Part shown: piece after piece, positions 9,442 to 17,026 of the stretch
Numbering within the stretch: the stretch's first letter is position 1
Layout: each line of letters starts with the position of its first letter
Assembly: GCA_020633205.1 (NCBI GenBank)
Contig: JACKEB010000010.1
Coordinates: 1,054,001-1,118,000, forward strand
Reading direction: 5' to 3'
DNA from: Polyangiaceae bacterium
Lineage (GTDB): Bacteria > Myxococcota_A > Polyangia > Polyangiales > Polyangiaceae
Length of the DNA stretch: 64,000 bases
Made by a program: the position numbers and the translations under genes
Notes under the pieces: model-generated
The model's input: the letters and a program-made list of their open reading frames with translations, nothing else
What the model was told of the DNA's origin: nothing
Database searches by the model: none

Positions 9442-11085
9442 ATGCGCAAATCGAGGGGAAGTCTGCTGGCGATGGCGAGCCTTTTGGGCGCGCTGCTTGG
9501 TTTGGAGGGGGTGAGTTACGCCTCCACGGCGATTGAGTACCCCGACAACGGCGTTGCTCAGTTCAGTCGCGGCGGCGCGTGGCTCGCGACGGCAACGGAC
9601 CCGCTGGCGGCGTTCTACAACCCCGCTGCGCTCGCCACTCAACCCACTTCCCTGGGGATCGGCTTCAACCTGCCGATGCAGAAGATCTGCTACCAGCGCA
9701 AAGGCCCCGGCGGCACGGACGCCTACGCAGACGACTCCCTCGAACCCGATCAAACGAACGCCGACCCTTACGACGAGGTCTGCAACGAGCACAGCAACTT
9801 CCCGCGCTTCATCCCGAACCTCGCCTTCAACTGGCGGGTGAGTGAGAGCTTGGCGATCGGCATCGCCGTCAACCCGCCAGCGTCCTACGGCACCCTGGAG
9901 TGGCCGCTGTTTGGCAAGACGACCAGCCGCAGGCCAGTGACCGCCGAGCGAGACGTCCCCTCCTCACAGCGCTACCTCTCGACCAAGGTCGAAGGCACCA
10001 TCCTCATGCCGACGTTGAGCTTTGGCTACGCGCTGACGGACAGCCTACGCATCGGCGCTGGCTTCATCAGCGGTATCGCCATCCTCGACCTCAACGCCGT
10101 ATCCTTGAGCACCGTCGCGGAGTCTCGTCCCTACGACGAGTTCAACTTCGACAACCTGAGCGAACTCCACGTCAAGGACCTGTTCATCCCCGGCTTCGTC
10201 GTCTCGACTCACTACTCGGCGACGGACAATTTCGAGCTGGCGGGGTGGTTCAAGTGGCTCGATCGCATCAAGGCGAAGGGCGACGCGGATATCACGGCGG
10301 TGCTCAACCGCAACGGCGCCCCGACTCGCATCTGCAGTCAGCAGGAGGTCGACGCGGCAGTTGCGGCCGCAGAGGCCGCCGGTGAAGAGGTGCCCAGGCT
10401 CAGCTGCTCCGTCACAACGCACAGCCAAGACGTCGTTAGCAAAGACAGCGTCCACGTGAACATCACGGTGCCCATGGAGGCGCGACTCGGCCTGCGCTAC
10501 CACGAACCCGCGCCACCACCGACCGCACTCGAACAGGAGCATTTCCGCAAGGATGATGTCAGCGTTCGCGACCCGCTACGCGATGACGTGTACGACATCG
10601 AGCTCGACCTGACGTGGGCGAACAACTCCGCTGCAGACGCGATCGAAGTGCGCTTCACGGAACAGTTCCAGCCGGTCGGGGTGCCAGGCCTCACCCCGGC
10701 GAACGCCGACCGCCCCACGGGCTGGAGAGACACCTTTGGCGCCCGCCTAGGCGGCCAGTACAACGTCTTGCGCAATCGCCTGGGGCTACGGGCTGGTACC
10801 TGGGTCGAAACGTCAGCCGTCGACGCGGAGTACTTGAACGTGACCGGCGTGCCCGCGCTCCGCGGTGGCTTCGGAGGCGGCTTCGTCGCGCGCTTTGGAC
10901 ACATCGACGTCGAGGCGGGGTACCAGCACATCTGGAACGCAGGACTCGACAACGGAGGCGACGGGAAGATCCCTGCCATCGCAGGCTCGGGTAGCACCGA
11001 CAACCGAAGCTTCCACGCGGTCAACGGCGGCAGCATCACCCAACACGCCAACGTGTTCAGCATTGGTGGCGTCGCGCGCTTTTGA
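9442..11085 (+). CDS. FadL/OmpP1-family outer-membrane transporter
   Basis: 547 residues with a cleavable signal peptide (cleavage near SYAST). The mature start contains the family-typical pattern GGAWLATATDPLAAFYNPAAL, in which an N-terminal hatch precedes a long beta barrel; alternating aromatic/Gly strands continue to the final residue Phe, the usual outer-membrane sorting signal. FadL-family proteins pass hydrophobic molecules such as long-chain fatty acids or aromatics across the outer membrane. Two insertions with paired Cys (around residues 75-110 and 290-325) are probably extracellular loops. The protein is longer than E. coli FadL (about 450 residues). It is followed by a hairpin and the convergent ABC importer. 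Confidence 0.85.
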   Translation: MRKSRGSLLAMASLLGALLGLEGVSYASTAIEYPDNGVAQFSRGGAWLATATDPLAAFYNPAALATQPTSLGIGFNLPMQKICYQRKGPGGTDAYADDSLEPDQTNADPYDEVCNEHSNFPRFIPNLAFNWRVSESLAIGIAVNPPASYGTLEWPLFGKTTSRRPVTAERDVPSSQRYLSTKVEGTILMPTLSFGYALTDSLRIGAGFISGIAILDLNAVSLSTVAESRPYDEFNFDNLSELHVKDLFIPGFVVSTHYSATDNFELAGWFKWLDRIKAKGDADITAVLNRNGAPTRICSQQEVDAAVAAAEAAGEEVPRLSCSVTTHSQDVVSKDSVHVNITVPMEARLGLRYHEPAPPPTALEQEHFRKDDVSVRDPLRDDVYDIELDLTWANNSAADAIEVRFTEQFQPVGVPGLTPANADRPTGWRDTFGARLGGQYNVLRNRLGLRAGTWVETSAVDAEYLNVTGVPALRGGFGGGFVARFGHIDVEAGYQHIWNAGLDNGGDGKIPAIAGSGSTDNRSFHAVNGGSITQHANVFSIGGVARF

Positions 11086-11092
11086 GCGCGCG
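11073..11092. terminator. GC-rich hairpin at convergent gene ends
   Basis: An eight-base-pair stem (11073-11080 with 11085-11092, loop TTTG) spans the stop codon of the FadL-family gene and abuts the stop of the convergent permease gene. There is no T run, so it may work as a weak bidirectional terminator or an attenuating hairpin. Confidence 0.4.
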
Positions 11093-12052
11093 CTAGGCGC
11101 GGCGCTTCCGTGCGACAACGACAATCAGCGCCGGCGCGCCGAGCGCCGCGGTGACCACGCCAACGGGCAGCTCACCGCGTGGCCACACCAGGCGCGCTAG
11201 CAAGTCGCACCAAACGAGCAGGGTCGCCCCGTAGATCCACGAGAGCGGCAGCAAGCGCCGGTAGCTCACCACGCCCAAACCGCGAACCAAGTGCGGCACA
11301 AGGAGACCCACAAAGGCGATCGGGCCGCACCACGCGACGCAAGCCGCGACACCGAGCGCTCCTCCACCCAGCGCGAGGGCACGCACGCGCGCGACGTTTA
11401 CGCCCTGGGTGGCCGCTACCTCCTCGCCTGACACTAGCGACTGCAGGGGGCGCGCGAGCACCAACAGCACCAGGGACGAACACCCGCAGAATGGCACCAA
11501 CCAGAGCACCGCTCGGTACCCAACCTGAGGCAGGCTACCGAGCGACCACTGGGCGGCCGCGAACAACGCGCGGCTGTCAGCGGTGTACTGTAACCCCGTG
11601 GACAACGCACTCGCGGCCAGCGTGACAGCGATCCCCGCGAGCAACACGTCACCCATCGACGCCCGTTGCCGAGCGGCAACGAGCAACACCAGGCCGCTCA
11701 GCCCGAGCCCACCGACGAAAGCCGCCAGCGCCACCGCCGGTAGCCCAAGCGCGCTGCCGCCACCAAGCACGAGCACCGCGAGCGCGCCAAGGGTCGCTCC
11801 GGCGAGCGTCCCGACAGTGCTCGGCGTGGCGAGCCCGTTACGAAACAGCGCCTGATAGACCGCACCGCTCAGGCCGAGCGTGCCCCCGACGATCGCCCCG
11901 ACCAGCAACCGCGGAACCCGCAGCTGCCACAAGATGAAGTCGCCGCTCGGGACGTTCAGGCTGGGCCCGATGAACGGCACGACGCCCAGCAGCGCGAGGC
12001 ACACCAGCGCGTGCAACAGCAAGGCAGAGCCCCTCGGTAGGCCGAGGCTCAT
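11093..12052 (-). CDS. FecCD/BtuC-type ABC importer permease
   Basis: 319 residues, almost entirely hydrophobic with nine or ten predicted membrane helices. The segment LRVPRLLVGAIVGGTLGLSG is the classic N-terminal signature of the FecCD/BtuC/FhuB permease family for siderophores, haem and cobalamin. It overlaps the ATPase gene by four bases (ATGA), so it is the last gene of a leftward binding protein-ATPase-permease operon. A single permease gene implies a homodimer, as in BtuC. Confidence 0.9.
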   Translation of the reverse strand: MSLGLPRGSALLLHALVCLALLGVVPFIGPSLNVPSGDFILWQLRVPRLLVGAIVGGTLGLSGAVYQALFRNGLATPSTVGTLAGATLGALAVLVLGGGSALGLPAVALAAFVGGLGLSGLVLLVAARQRASMGDVLLAGIAVTLAASALSTGLQYTADSRALFAAAQWSLGSLPQVGYRAVLWLVPFCGCSSLVLLVLARPLQSLVSGEEVAATQGVNVARVRALALGGGALGVAACVAWCGPIAFVGLLVPHLVRGLGVVSYRRLLPLSWIYGATLLVWCDLLARLVWPRGELPVGVVTAALGAPALIVVVARKRRA

Positions 12053-12837
12053 CCCTCCCCCCCCGCTCGAACGTAAAAGTGCCGTACGGAATCATCGCGA
12101 AACTCAGCGTAGCGCGCACCGTAAAGCTCGCTGAGGCCGCTCGCGAGTCCGACATCGGCGTAGTTCGTCTCGAGCTCCAAGCGGCCCTCACGCAAGCCCA
12201 CCACACGGATGTTCTCGGGCTCACCAACATGGGCCAGGAGGTTGATGTCGTGAGTCACGCAGAGCACGCCGGCGCCACCACGCCAAAGCTCACCCAGCAA
12301 GCGATAAGTCGCGATTTGATGCTGCGGATCCAGGTGGTTCGCGGGTTCATCGAAGAACAGCAACGGAGCTTCTTGAGCGACCACACAGCCGAGCAGCACC
12401 CGCTGCAGCTCCCCCCCGGAGAGCTCGTCAATCGCGCGTTCAGCGAGTTCCTCGGCGCCAACGCGACCCAAGGCGGCAGTCGCTGCGCGGGCAGCGACGG
12501 CGAACGGCTCACTCAGGCGATAGCGAGCTGCGGCAACGACCTCGAGCACCGGCAGTGGCTCGCTCGGCTCCCAGCGCTGAGGCAGCCACGCGAGGCTCGC
12601 GGCGCGCTGTTTGGGCGGCACCTGAGCCAGACTTTGCTCACCAAGCAGCACCCGTCCATTTCCCGGCGGATTAATTCCCAAACACAGCTTGATTAGGCTG
12701 GTCTTGCCGGAACCGTTGGGGCCGACCAGAGCGATGAAATCGCCTTGCGCAAAGCTGAGATCGACGTCCGAGAGGATCTGCCGGCCATTCAACTGGAGGG
12801 CGACGGCCTCAAGGCGCAGCTTGGCGGGGGCGCTCAC
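12049..12837 (-). CDS. ABC importer ATPase (BtuD/FecE type)
   Basis: 262 residues. Walker A is GPNGSGKTS (residues 39-47), the signature is LSGGE, Walker B and its neighbours are LLFFDEPANHLDP, and the H-loop is in VTHDIN. All catalytic elements are present. The order and overlaps with the permease (four bases) and with the binding protein gene (four bases) show an operon. It powers uptake of a metal chelate, haem or cobalamin-like compound. The cargo cannot be assigned from sequence alone. Confidence 0.92.
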   Translation of the reverse strand: MSAPAKLRLEAVALQLNGRQILSDVDLSFAQGDFIALVGPNGSGKTSLIKLCLGINPPGNGRVLLGEQSLAQVPPKQRAASLAWLPQRWEPSEPLPVLEVVAAARYRLSEPFAVAARAATAALGRVGAEELAERAIDELSGGELQRVLLGCVVAQEAPLLFFDEPANHLDPQHQIATYRLLGELWRGGAGVLCVTHDINLLAHVGEPENIRVVGLREGRLELETNYADVGLASGLSELYGARYAEFRDDSVRHFYVRAGGEG

Positions 12838-13799
12838 TTGCCTCCGCTTGGCGTGGTGCTTGGAGGCGTGTTCGAGGCGGAAGGCGCACTCGGCTTCAAC
12901 AGGCGGAGCTCGCGCGCGAGCTTCTGACGCAGCTCGAGGATGCTTGGTCCGTTGCCAAAGGCCTCAGGCGCCTCGAGCACGGCGACGCGCCCGTCCTTGA
13001 CGGCTTTCAAGGGCTCAAGTTTTTTCCACACGGCAAGAATCGCCGGTTCCTCGCTGCGCTTCGCCTGCACCAAGACGATGATCACGTCGGGGTCGAGCTC
13101 AAGTAGCTGCGGAACGGTGAGCCTGGGCAAGCCCTCAACGTCTCGGTCGACCACGTTGCGGCCGCCAGCCGACGCGAGCGCCGCGCCGTGCAAGCTGTTC
13201 CGACGAATGAACCACACCTCGTCGATGTTCGGCTTCGCAGCGTACCCCAGCACCAGCAGCACCCTGGGTGCGTCCACCGGGGGCGGCTTGCTGAGTTCGT
13301 CCGTCATGCGCTGGGCGATCTCATTGGCCTTCGGAGAGTGACCCGTCGCCTCACCTAGCTTGCGAATGCTGCCAGTGATCTCCGGGAGCGTGAGCCAAGG
13401 CAGCTCCAAGGTTTGCCCGAGCTGCTTGAGCTGATCGCCCTTCGCGCTCTTGTTAGTTTCCGTAAGGATTAGTGTTGGTTGGAGCCGAGCGATCGCCTCG
13501 TAGTTGGGGGTGAGGGCGGTCCCCACGCGCGGCAATCGCCTGGCTTCGGGGGGACGCTCGCAATACTGACTGACCGCGACGACCTGTTCTCCGGCTCCAA
13601 TCGCAAACAACGTCTCGGTGATGGCGGGAGCAAGCGAGACGAAGCGCGGGTCCTTCGACTTCGGCTCTGCCTGACGTTCGCAACCGGCCCCGGTAAGAAC
13701 AGCGCCCAACAGCAATACTGGGAGCAGCAGCAACGCCGCCAAGGTCCCGAGCGGGTGTCGTCCGGCCTCCCCGCGCGAATGGGCGGTACCATCTGACAC
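12834..13799 (-). CDS. Periplasmic binding protein of class-III ABC importer (BtuF-like)
   Basis: About 321 residues from a GTG at 13799, preceded by GAAGG at a plausible distance; an upstream ATG at 13871 in the same frame is possible but would add 24 residues before the signal. The signal ends at lipobox TGAGC, so the protein is a membrane-tethered lipoprotein. The pattern FVSLAPAITETLFAIGAGE followed by VGTALTPNYEAIARLQPTLI is typical of BtuF/FepB-type helical-backbone binding proteins. The cluster lacks a TonB-dependent receptor and no cobalamin riboswitch was recognised upstream, so cobalamin, haem and siderophore all remain possible. Confidence 0.85.
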   Translation of the reverse strand: MSDGTAHSRGEAGRHPLGTLAALLLLPVLLLGAVLTGAGCERQAEPKSKDPRFVSLAPAITETLFAIGAGEQVVAVSQYCERPPEARRLPRVGTALTPNYEAIARLQPTLILTETNKSAKGDQLKQLGQTLELPWLTLPEITGSIRKLGEATGHSPKANEIAQRMTDELSKPPPVDAPRVLLVLGYAAKPNIDEVWFIRRNSLHGAALASAGGRNVVDRDVEGLPRLTVPQLLELDPDVIIVLVQAKRSEEPAILAVWKKLEPLKAVKDGRVAVLEAPEAFGNGPSILELRQKLARELRLLKPSAPSASNTPPSTTPSGGK

Positions 13800-14031
13800 C
13801 CGGCTGGCCTTCGCAGCCCGGCGCAGGCAAGTTTCAGGGCTGCGCTGCATCGGCGGGCGAGCGAAGCACACGAACTCTGGCCTCGCAATGCCGAGTCTTG
13901 TCAGGAGGCGAAAGCGGGCGTGACGCCGCGTACCTCACGGCTTTCCGTGCTGAGGGCACAGCCCTACGGGCGTCGGGAGGCGGCCAGCTGTCCCAAGGAG
14001 AACGAAGCAAGCACGGCAAGTTGCTAGAGAC
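13800..14031 (-). promoter_or_regulatory. Leader region of the ABC importer operon
   Basis: This 230-bp stretch separates the binding-protein gene from the intrinsic terminator at 14032-14067. It contains a short hairpin (CACGG/CCGTG at 13936-13949). No B12 box, T-box or other riboswitch core was found. Because a terminator stands directly upstream, either the operon has its own promoter here or the operon is reached by read-through from the region to the right. Confidence 0.35.
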
Positions 14032-14067
14032 AAAAAAACGAAAGGCAACCAGGTCACCCTGGTTGCC
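14032..14067 (-). terminator. Strong intrinsic terminator for leftward transcription
   Basis: A perfect 11-bp stem (14042-14052 with 14057-14067, four-base loop) is followed, reading the minus strand, by CG and seven T residues (14038-14032). This is the clearest Rho-independent terminator in the window. No protein gene lies upstream of it on the minus strand for nearly 3 kb, so it must end a non-coding transcript or a regulatory leader. Confidence 0.85.
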
Positions 14068-14192
14068 TCCGGGAAGCGTCGCTTGCCGATGGTGAGCACT
14101 TAAGCCCCCGCGCCGCGCTTGGCGGCTCATCAGCCCCACGCACACGCTTGCGGCGTGACGTGACATCTTCGACTCAATACAGGTTCTCTCGT

Positions 14193-14224
14193 CAGGCCCG
14201 CGCAGTTCGCGCCGGCAGGGCCTG
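14193..14224. repeat. Nested GC-rich hairpin
   Basis: CAGGCCC (14193-14199) pairs with GGGCCTG (14218-14224), enclosing GCGC pairs at 14200-14203 and 14209-14212 around the loop AGTTC. It lies near the 3' end of the candidate RNA. Confidence 0.6.
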
Positions 14225-14660
14225 AGTTGGGTGAGCAAGGAATTATCTTACTCAGCTTTGGCGGAGGCTTGTGTGATGCGCCCAGCGAGGCTGGTAGCTG
14301 AACTTCCGAACCGGCTATTGCCGCGCTTCCCTCACCCTACCCCATCCACCGGAGCACGAGTCTCCGTTGGGTGGAACAGTCCACCTCGAAGGTGGAGGCG
14401 AAGCAAACGGCCGGCTAATCCCTCGCGGGAGAAACCGACGAACCTCGGACGCTGGCTTTCCGCGCAGCCGCGCGTCCGCTGATCCATCGAGAGTGACGAA
14501 CACGTCTCGATCGACCGAAGCGAAACCACGTAACCGCGAGCGACTGACCCTTCGCGTTCTGTCCTGAATGACGCCTTGGACGTTTCACTCGTTCGAGTGA
14601 ACGATCCGACGCTTCATCTCGCTTGTTAGGCGAGCGAACCTTGCTCGATGATCGCAACGT

Positions 14661-14869
14661 CTGACATCGCTGCCGTGCGAAGCAATCGCGCCCATTGGGC
14701 GCGCACAGAAACTGTGCACCGTGGTTCGTGGCGAGAACTGGGAGAGCCGTGATCACGAAACCCCTTCCGCTGATGTACTCTGTCGCGCCTCGGACACCCG
14801 TCCTTCCTGCGTCTAGACAGGAGGAACCGGCTGACCTGCTGGGTGCGAGCCGATACTGACATCGCTGCC
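14661..14869. repeat. 14-nt direct repeat pair within non-coding region
   Basis: The word CTGACATCGCTGCC occurs exactly at 14661-14674 and again at 14856-14869, 195 bases apart. In a 3-kb non-coding stretch this is unlikely by chance and suggests duplication of a structural or binding element. Confidence 0.7.
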
Positions 14870-16563
14870 AATATCTCGGCACGGGCTCAAGAGCCCATGC
14901 AACCTCGTCACTGTTCGTTGGCTTTCGCCCCCGCCCAAGAACAACCTCAAAATCGCCTGTTTCCGCAAAGAAACCAGCGAATCTCAGCCGCTCCACCAAC
15001 GAGGCTTCACCCGAGGAGCCAGGAGCAAGGCACCACTACTCCGGTTTAGAGAGTTGGACGCCCATGCTCCAGTACATCTAGTACCGTATCGAAATCCTAG
15101 GAACTCCCATTCCAAGGCCGACGCTAAAGCGCACTGTTCTGTGAACCTCAGCTTCGCACACCCGTTTGGCTTTCTCTTAGCTCGCGGTTCCTTACGTTCA
15201 ACGGGAAGCGCGATCCTCGCTCAAGCCTAGACATGCCGTTGATCGCCCCCTGACCGTGCCCGAGAGCACGCGAGACAACGACCGACACCAGCACACCAGA
15301 GATGTGTCCGACCGATACTTGCAACCTGCATTTCAAAGACGAGCACCCAAGTTCGCCTCCAAGTCGCCGCAGACGGCACCAACGACGAGTCGCTGGATGA
15401 GCCTGTCGGCTGAGGCTCCGTTCACGCGGAACCCCTGCTTCCACACTGGCTACCCACCCCGCGAGTCCCCTTTTCGGAGACTCAGCGCCGTGCGGTAACG
15501 AGTGCTTGCTGACGCCTACTGTCACTGTGGACGAAGCCGACCAACGCTTTTCCGTCAGTCGTCCTCCCTCCCCCACAACCAAAACCGCGAGCGGCTCTAG
15601 CGAAGGAGCGGACCCCTCGATTGAAGAGAGGAACCACAGCCAAGGAACAGCGCGATCTACAGGTAACGTGAACCTGAAGACGCTGAACCTCGGCGTCTTG
15701 CAGTGAAGAACTCCGACGCCACCTTTTGAGTCCGTCGGCAGATTTCCTCAGCCAACACCGCCAAAGCGACGTTGACCGATGAGCTGGCCCCGGCAACACC
15801 CGAAGCGTCGAAACGACACTCCAACTCGCCTCCGGCTCTCTCTTACGGGAGAGCAGAAGCGTGAAAGGACACGCTCATCACTGCGTTTGCGACTTTTCAA
15901 ATCCGAACTCGGGCACGACCTGGGACGTTCGACCACCGCCTAGGAGGAACTCTCGCGCCTCCCGTTGGCCAAACCTCAACGCGTTTGGTTGAAGCTCAGC
16001 GCTGCGGCCTTCTTGGGCAATCTCGCTCTCCAGAAGAAAGCCAGTCGAGCGACTCCGAAGAGTCTCTCCCGCCCTCGAAGGTCGGTGGAACCGAGTTAGC
16101 ATTTTCCCTGCGAGAAAATGCGCCAACTCCGACTCCACTCGGAGATCCGTCTGTCGCTGGTCACCTGGGCTCGACGCTAGAAGACGCCGAACCCAAGCAG
16201 CTAGCCAAGGCCTCGCTTTGACCGACCCCTCGCGAAAGGAATCGACGCCCACACCGAGGTGTAAGCAGACAAATGACACGAAGCCGGGACCCCTTCGATC
16301 ACCAGGGAACCGGTTCTCACCAGCCCGAGCCATGCCTGACGCGGCAGCCATGGCCTCGACGCCTTTTCGACCGACATTCGAGTGTGGTGTTGAACGCACC
16401 AGTCACCCTCCAGTCGGCTCGGACTCATCCGTGGATGACTCCGTAGCGCCCCTCGTAACCTCTACGATCGATACGTCCGCGGTGTTGATGTGCCGCGAAC
16501 TTCCAGAACCGTTTATGCCGGAACGGTGCAATCAAATCAACAAGAAAACGGCGAGCAAAGACA

Positions 16564-16663
16564 CTTTCCTAGTCCACAGGGTTGTCCACAGCTTATGTGC
16601 ACCTTGTACATCCGGCGTCCCCAGCTCACGCACATCGCCACTCCTGGTCACACCTTTCCTAGT
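16564..16663. repeat. 10-nt direct repeat pair
   Basis: CTTTCCTAGT occurs at 16564-16573 and 16654-16663, exactly 90 bases apart, near the presumed 5' end of the candidate RNA. Confidence 0.55.
16570..16590. promoter_or_regulatory. Two DnaA-box-like sites
   Basis: TTGTCCACA at 16582-16590 differs by one base from the E. coli-type consensus TTATCCACA and equals the box common in GC-rich actinobacteria; TAGTCCACA at 16570-16578 is a second, weaker match 12 bases away in the same orientation. Binding by DnaA is possible. Two sites alone do not make an origin. Confidence 0.3.
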
Positions 16664-16733
16664 GAGAAAGCTCCTCCCACGATCTCCCATCGCCAGCGCC
16701 GAAGGCTGACCTTGCTCCCTCGAGATGCTCAAG

Positions 16734-16759
16734 AATTTTCGGCAATTTTCGATATTTCG
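16734..16759. repeat. AT-rich words spaced 10 bp
   Basis: AATTTTCG at 16734-16741 is repeated at 16744-16751 and partly (ATTTCG) at 16754-16759, a spacing of 10 bp that matches one helical turn. Such phased AT-rich words are unusual in this genome and occur in binding sites or DNA-unwinding elements. Confidence 0.5.
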
Positions 16760-16898
16760 CGGGCTTGGCGGAGCGGCAACGGTGCGACTTCGAGGCGGGT
16801 TGAGTTGGGCACCTAGCCGCGCAACGTCGGATTCCCGTGGGTGAATACGAGCGTGAATCGTGGCGAGCGGGAGAAACACCATTTGATTTATTCAATTG

Positions 16899-16904
16899 AT
16901 TATA
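16899..16904 (-). promoter_or_regulatory. Perfect -10 box for leftward transcription
   Basis: TATAAT on the minus strand lies in the most AT-rich stretch of the region (about 16875-16930). No good -35 hexamer is at 16-18 bp; TTGAAC is at 10 bp, so an activator or another spacing would be needed. The expected start would be near 16892, which would give a transcript ending at the terminator at 14032. Confidence 0.4.
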
Positions 16905-17026
16905 TCCATTGAAGGTTCAAAAATTCCTCAACTGAGAGGCAGCCCTAAATTGCGATTGTTTGGGCGCCCACGCCGTGGCTCAGAAAGCGGCTAAGGGAAT
17001 GCAGCAGGCATCCGTTCCTGAGCGTC

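Larger units (their letters stand above)
14068..16892 (-). ncRNA. Candidate giant structured non-coding RNA (about 2.8 kb)
   Basis: About 2.8 kb without a credible reading frame. Open frames on both strands are short, overlapping and low in protein-like composition, and base composition is visibly less GC-rich than in flanking genes. The right edge has an AT-rich segment with TATAAT at 16904-16899 on the minus strand, and the left edge has a strong minus-strand terminator, so a single leftward transcript is the simplest reading. Several stems exceed chance expectation: 16099-16106 with 16114-16121, extended outward by 16093-16097/16125-16129; 16421-16442 (nine of ten pairs); 14584-14591/14594-14601; adjacent hairpins at 14687-14703 and 14703-14717; and GACTC-UUCG-GAGTC at 16051-16064. 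Hallmark sequences of 16S, 23S, RNase P, tmRNA, SRP RNA and group II introns were looked for and not found. Transcription is inferred, not shown. Confidence 0.4.

Noticed and set aside
13800..14400. Cobalamin riboswitch upstream of the BtuF-like gene
   Set aside because: No B12 box or GCCACTGT-type core could be found on the minus strand.
16570..16590. Chromosomal replication origin
   Set aside because: Only two box-like sites are present, and dnaA, dnaN, gyrB, rnpA and rpmH are all absent nearby. Kept only as a low-confidence finding.
14415..16709. Short frames within the 3-kb non-coding region (for example 14415-14999 and 15878-16399 minus, 16218-16709 plus)
   Set aside because: They overlap on both strands, lack ribosome-binding sites, and have Arg/Ser/Pro-rich shuffled-looking translations with no domain.
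14068..16892. Interpretation as a 23S rRNA gene, prompted by length near 2.9 kb
   Set aside because: The minus and plus strands were checked for sarcin-ricin loop, peptidyl-transferase and other universal segments; none is present.
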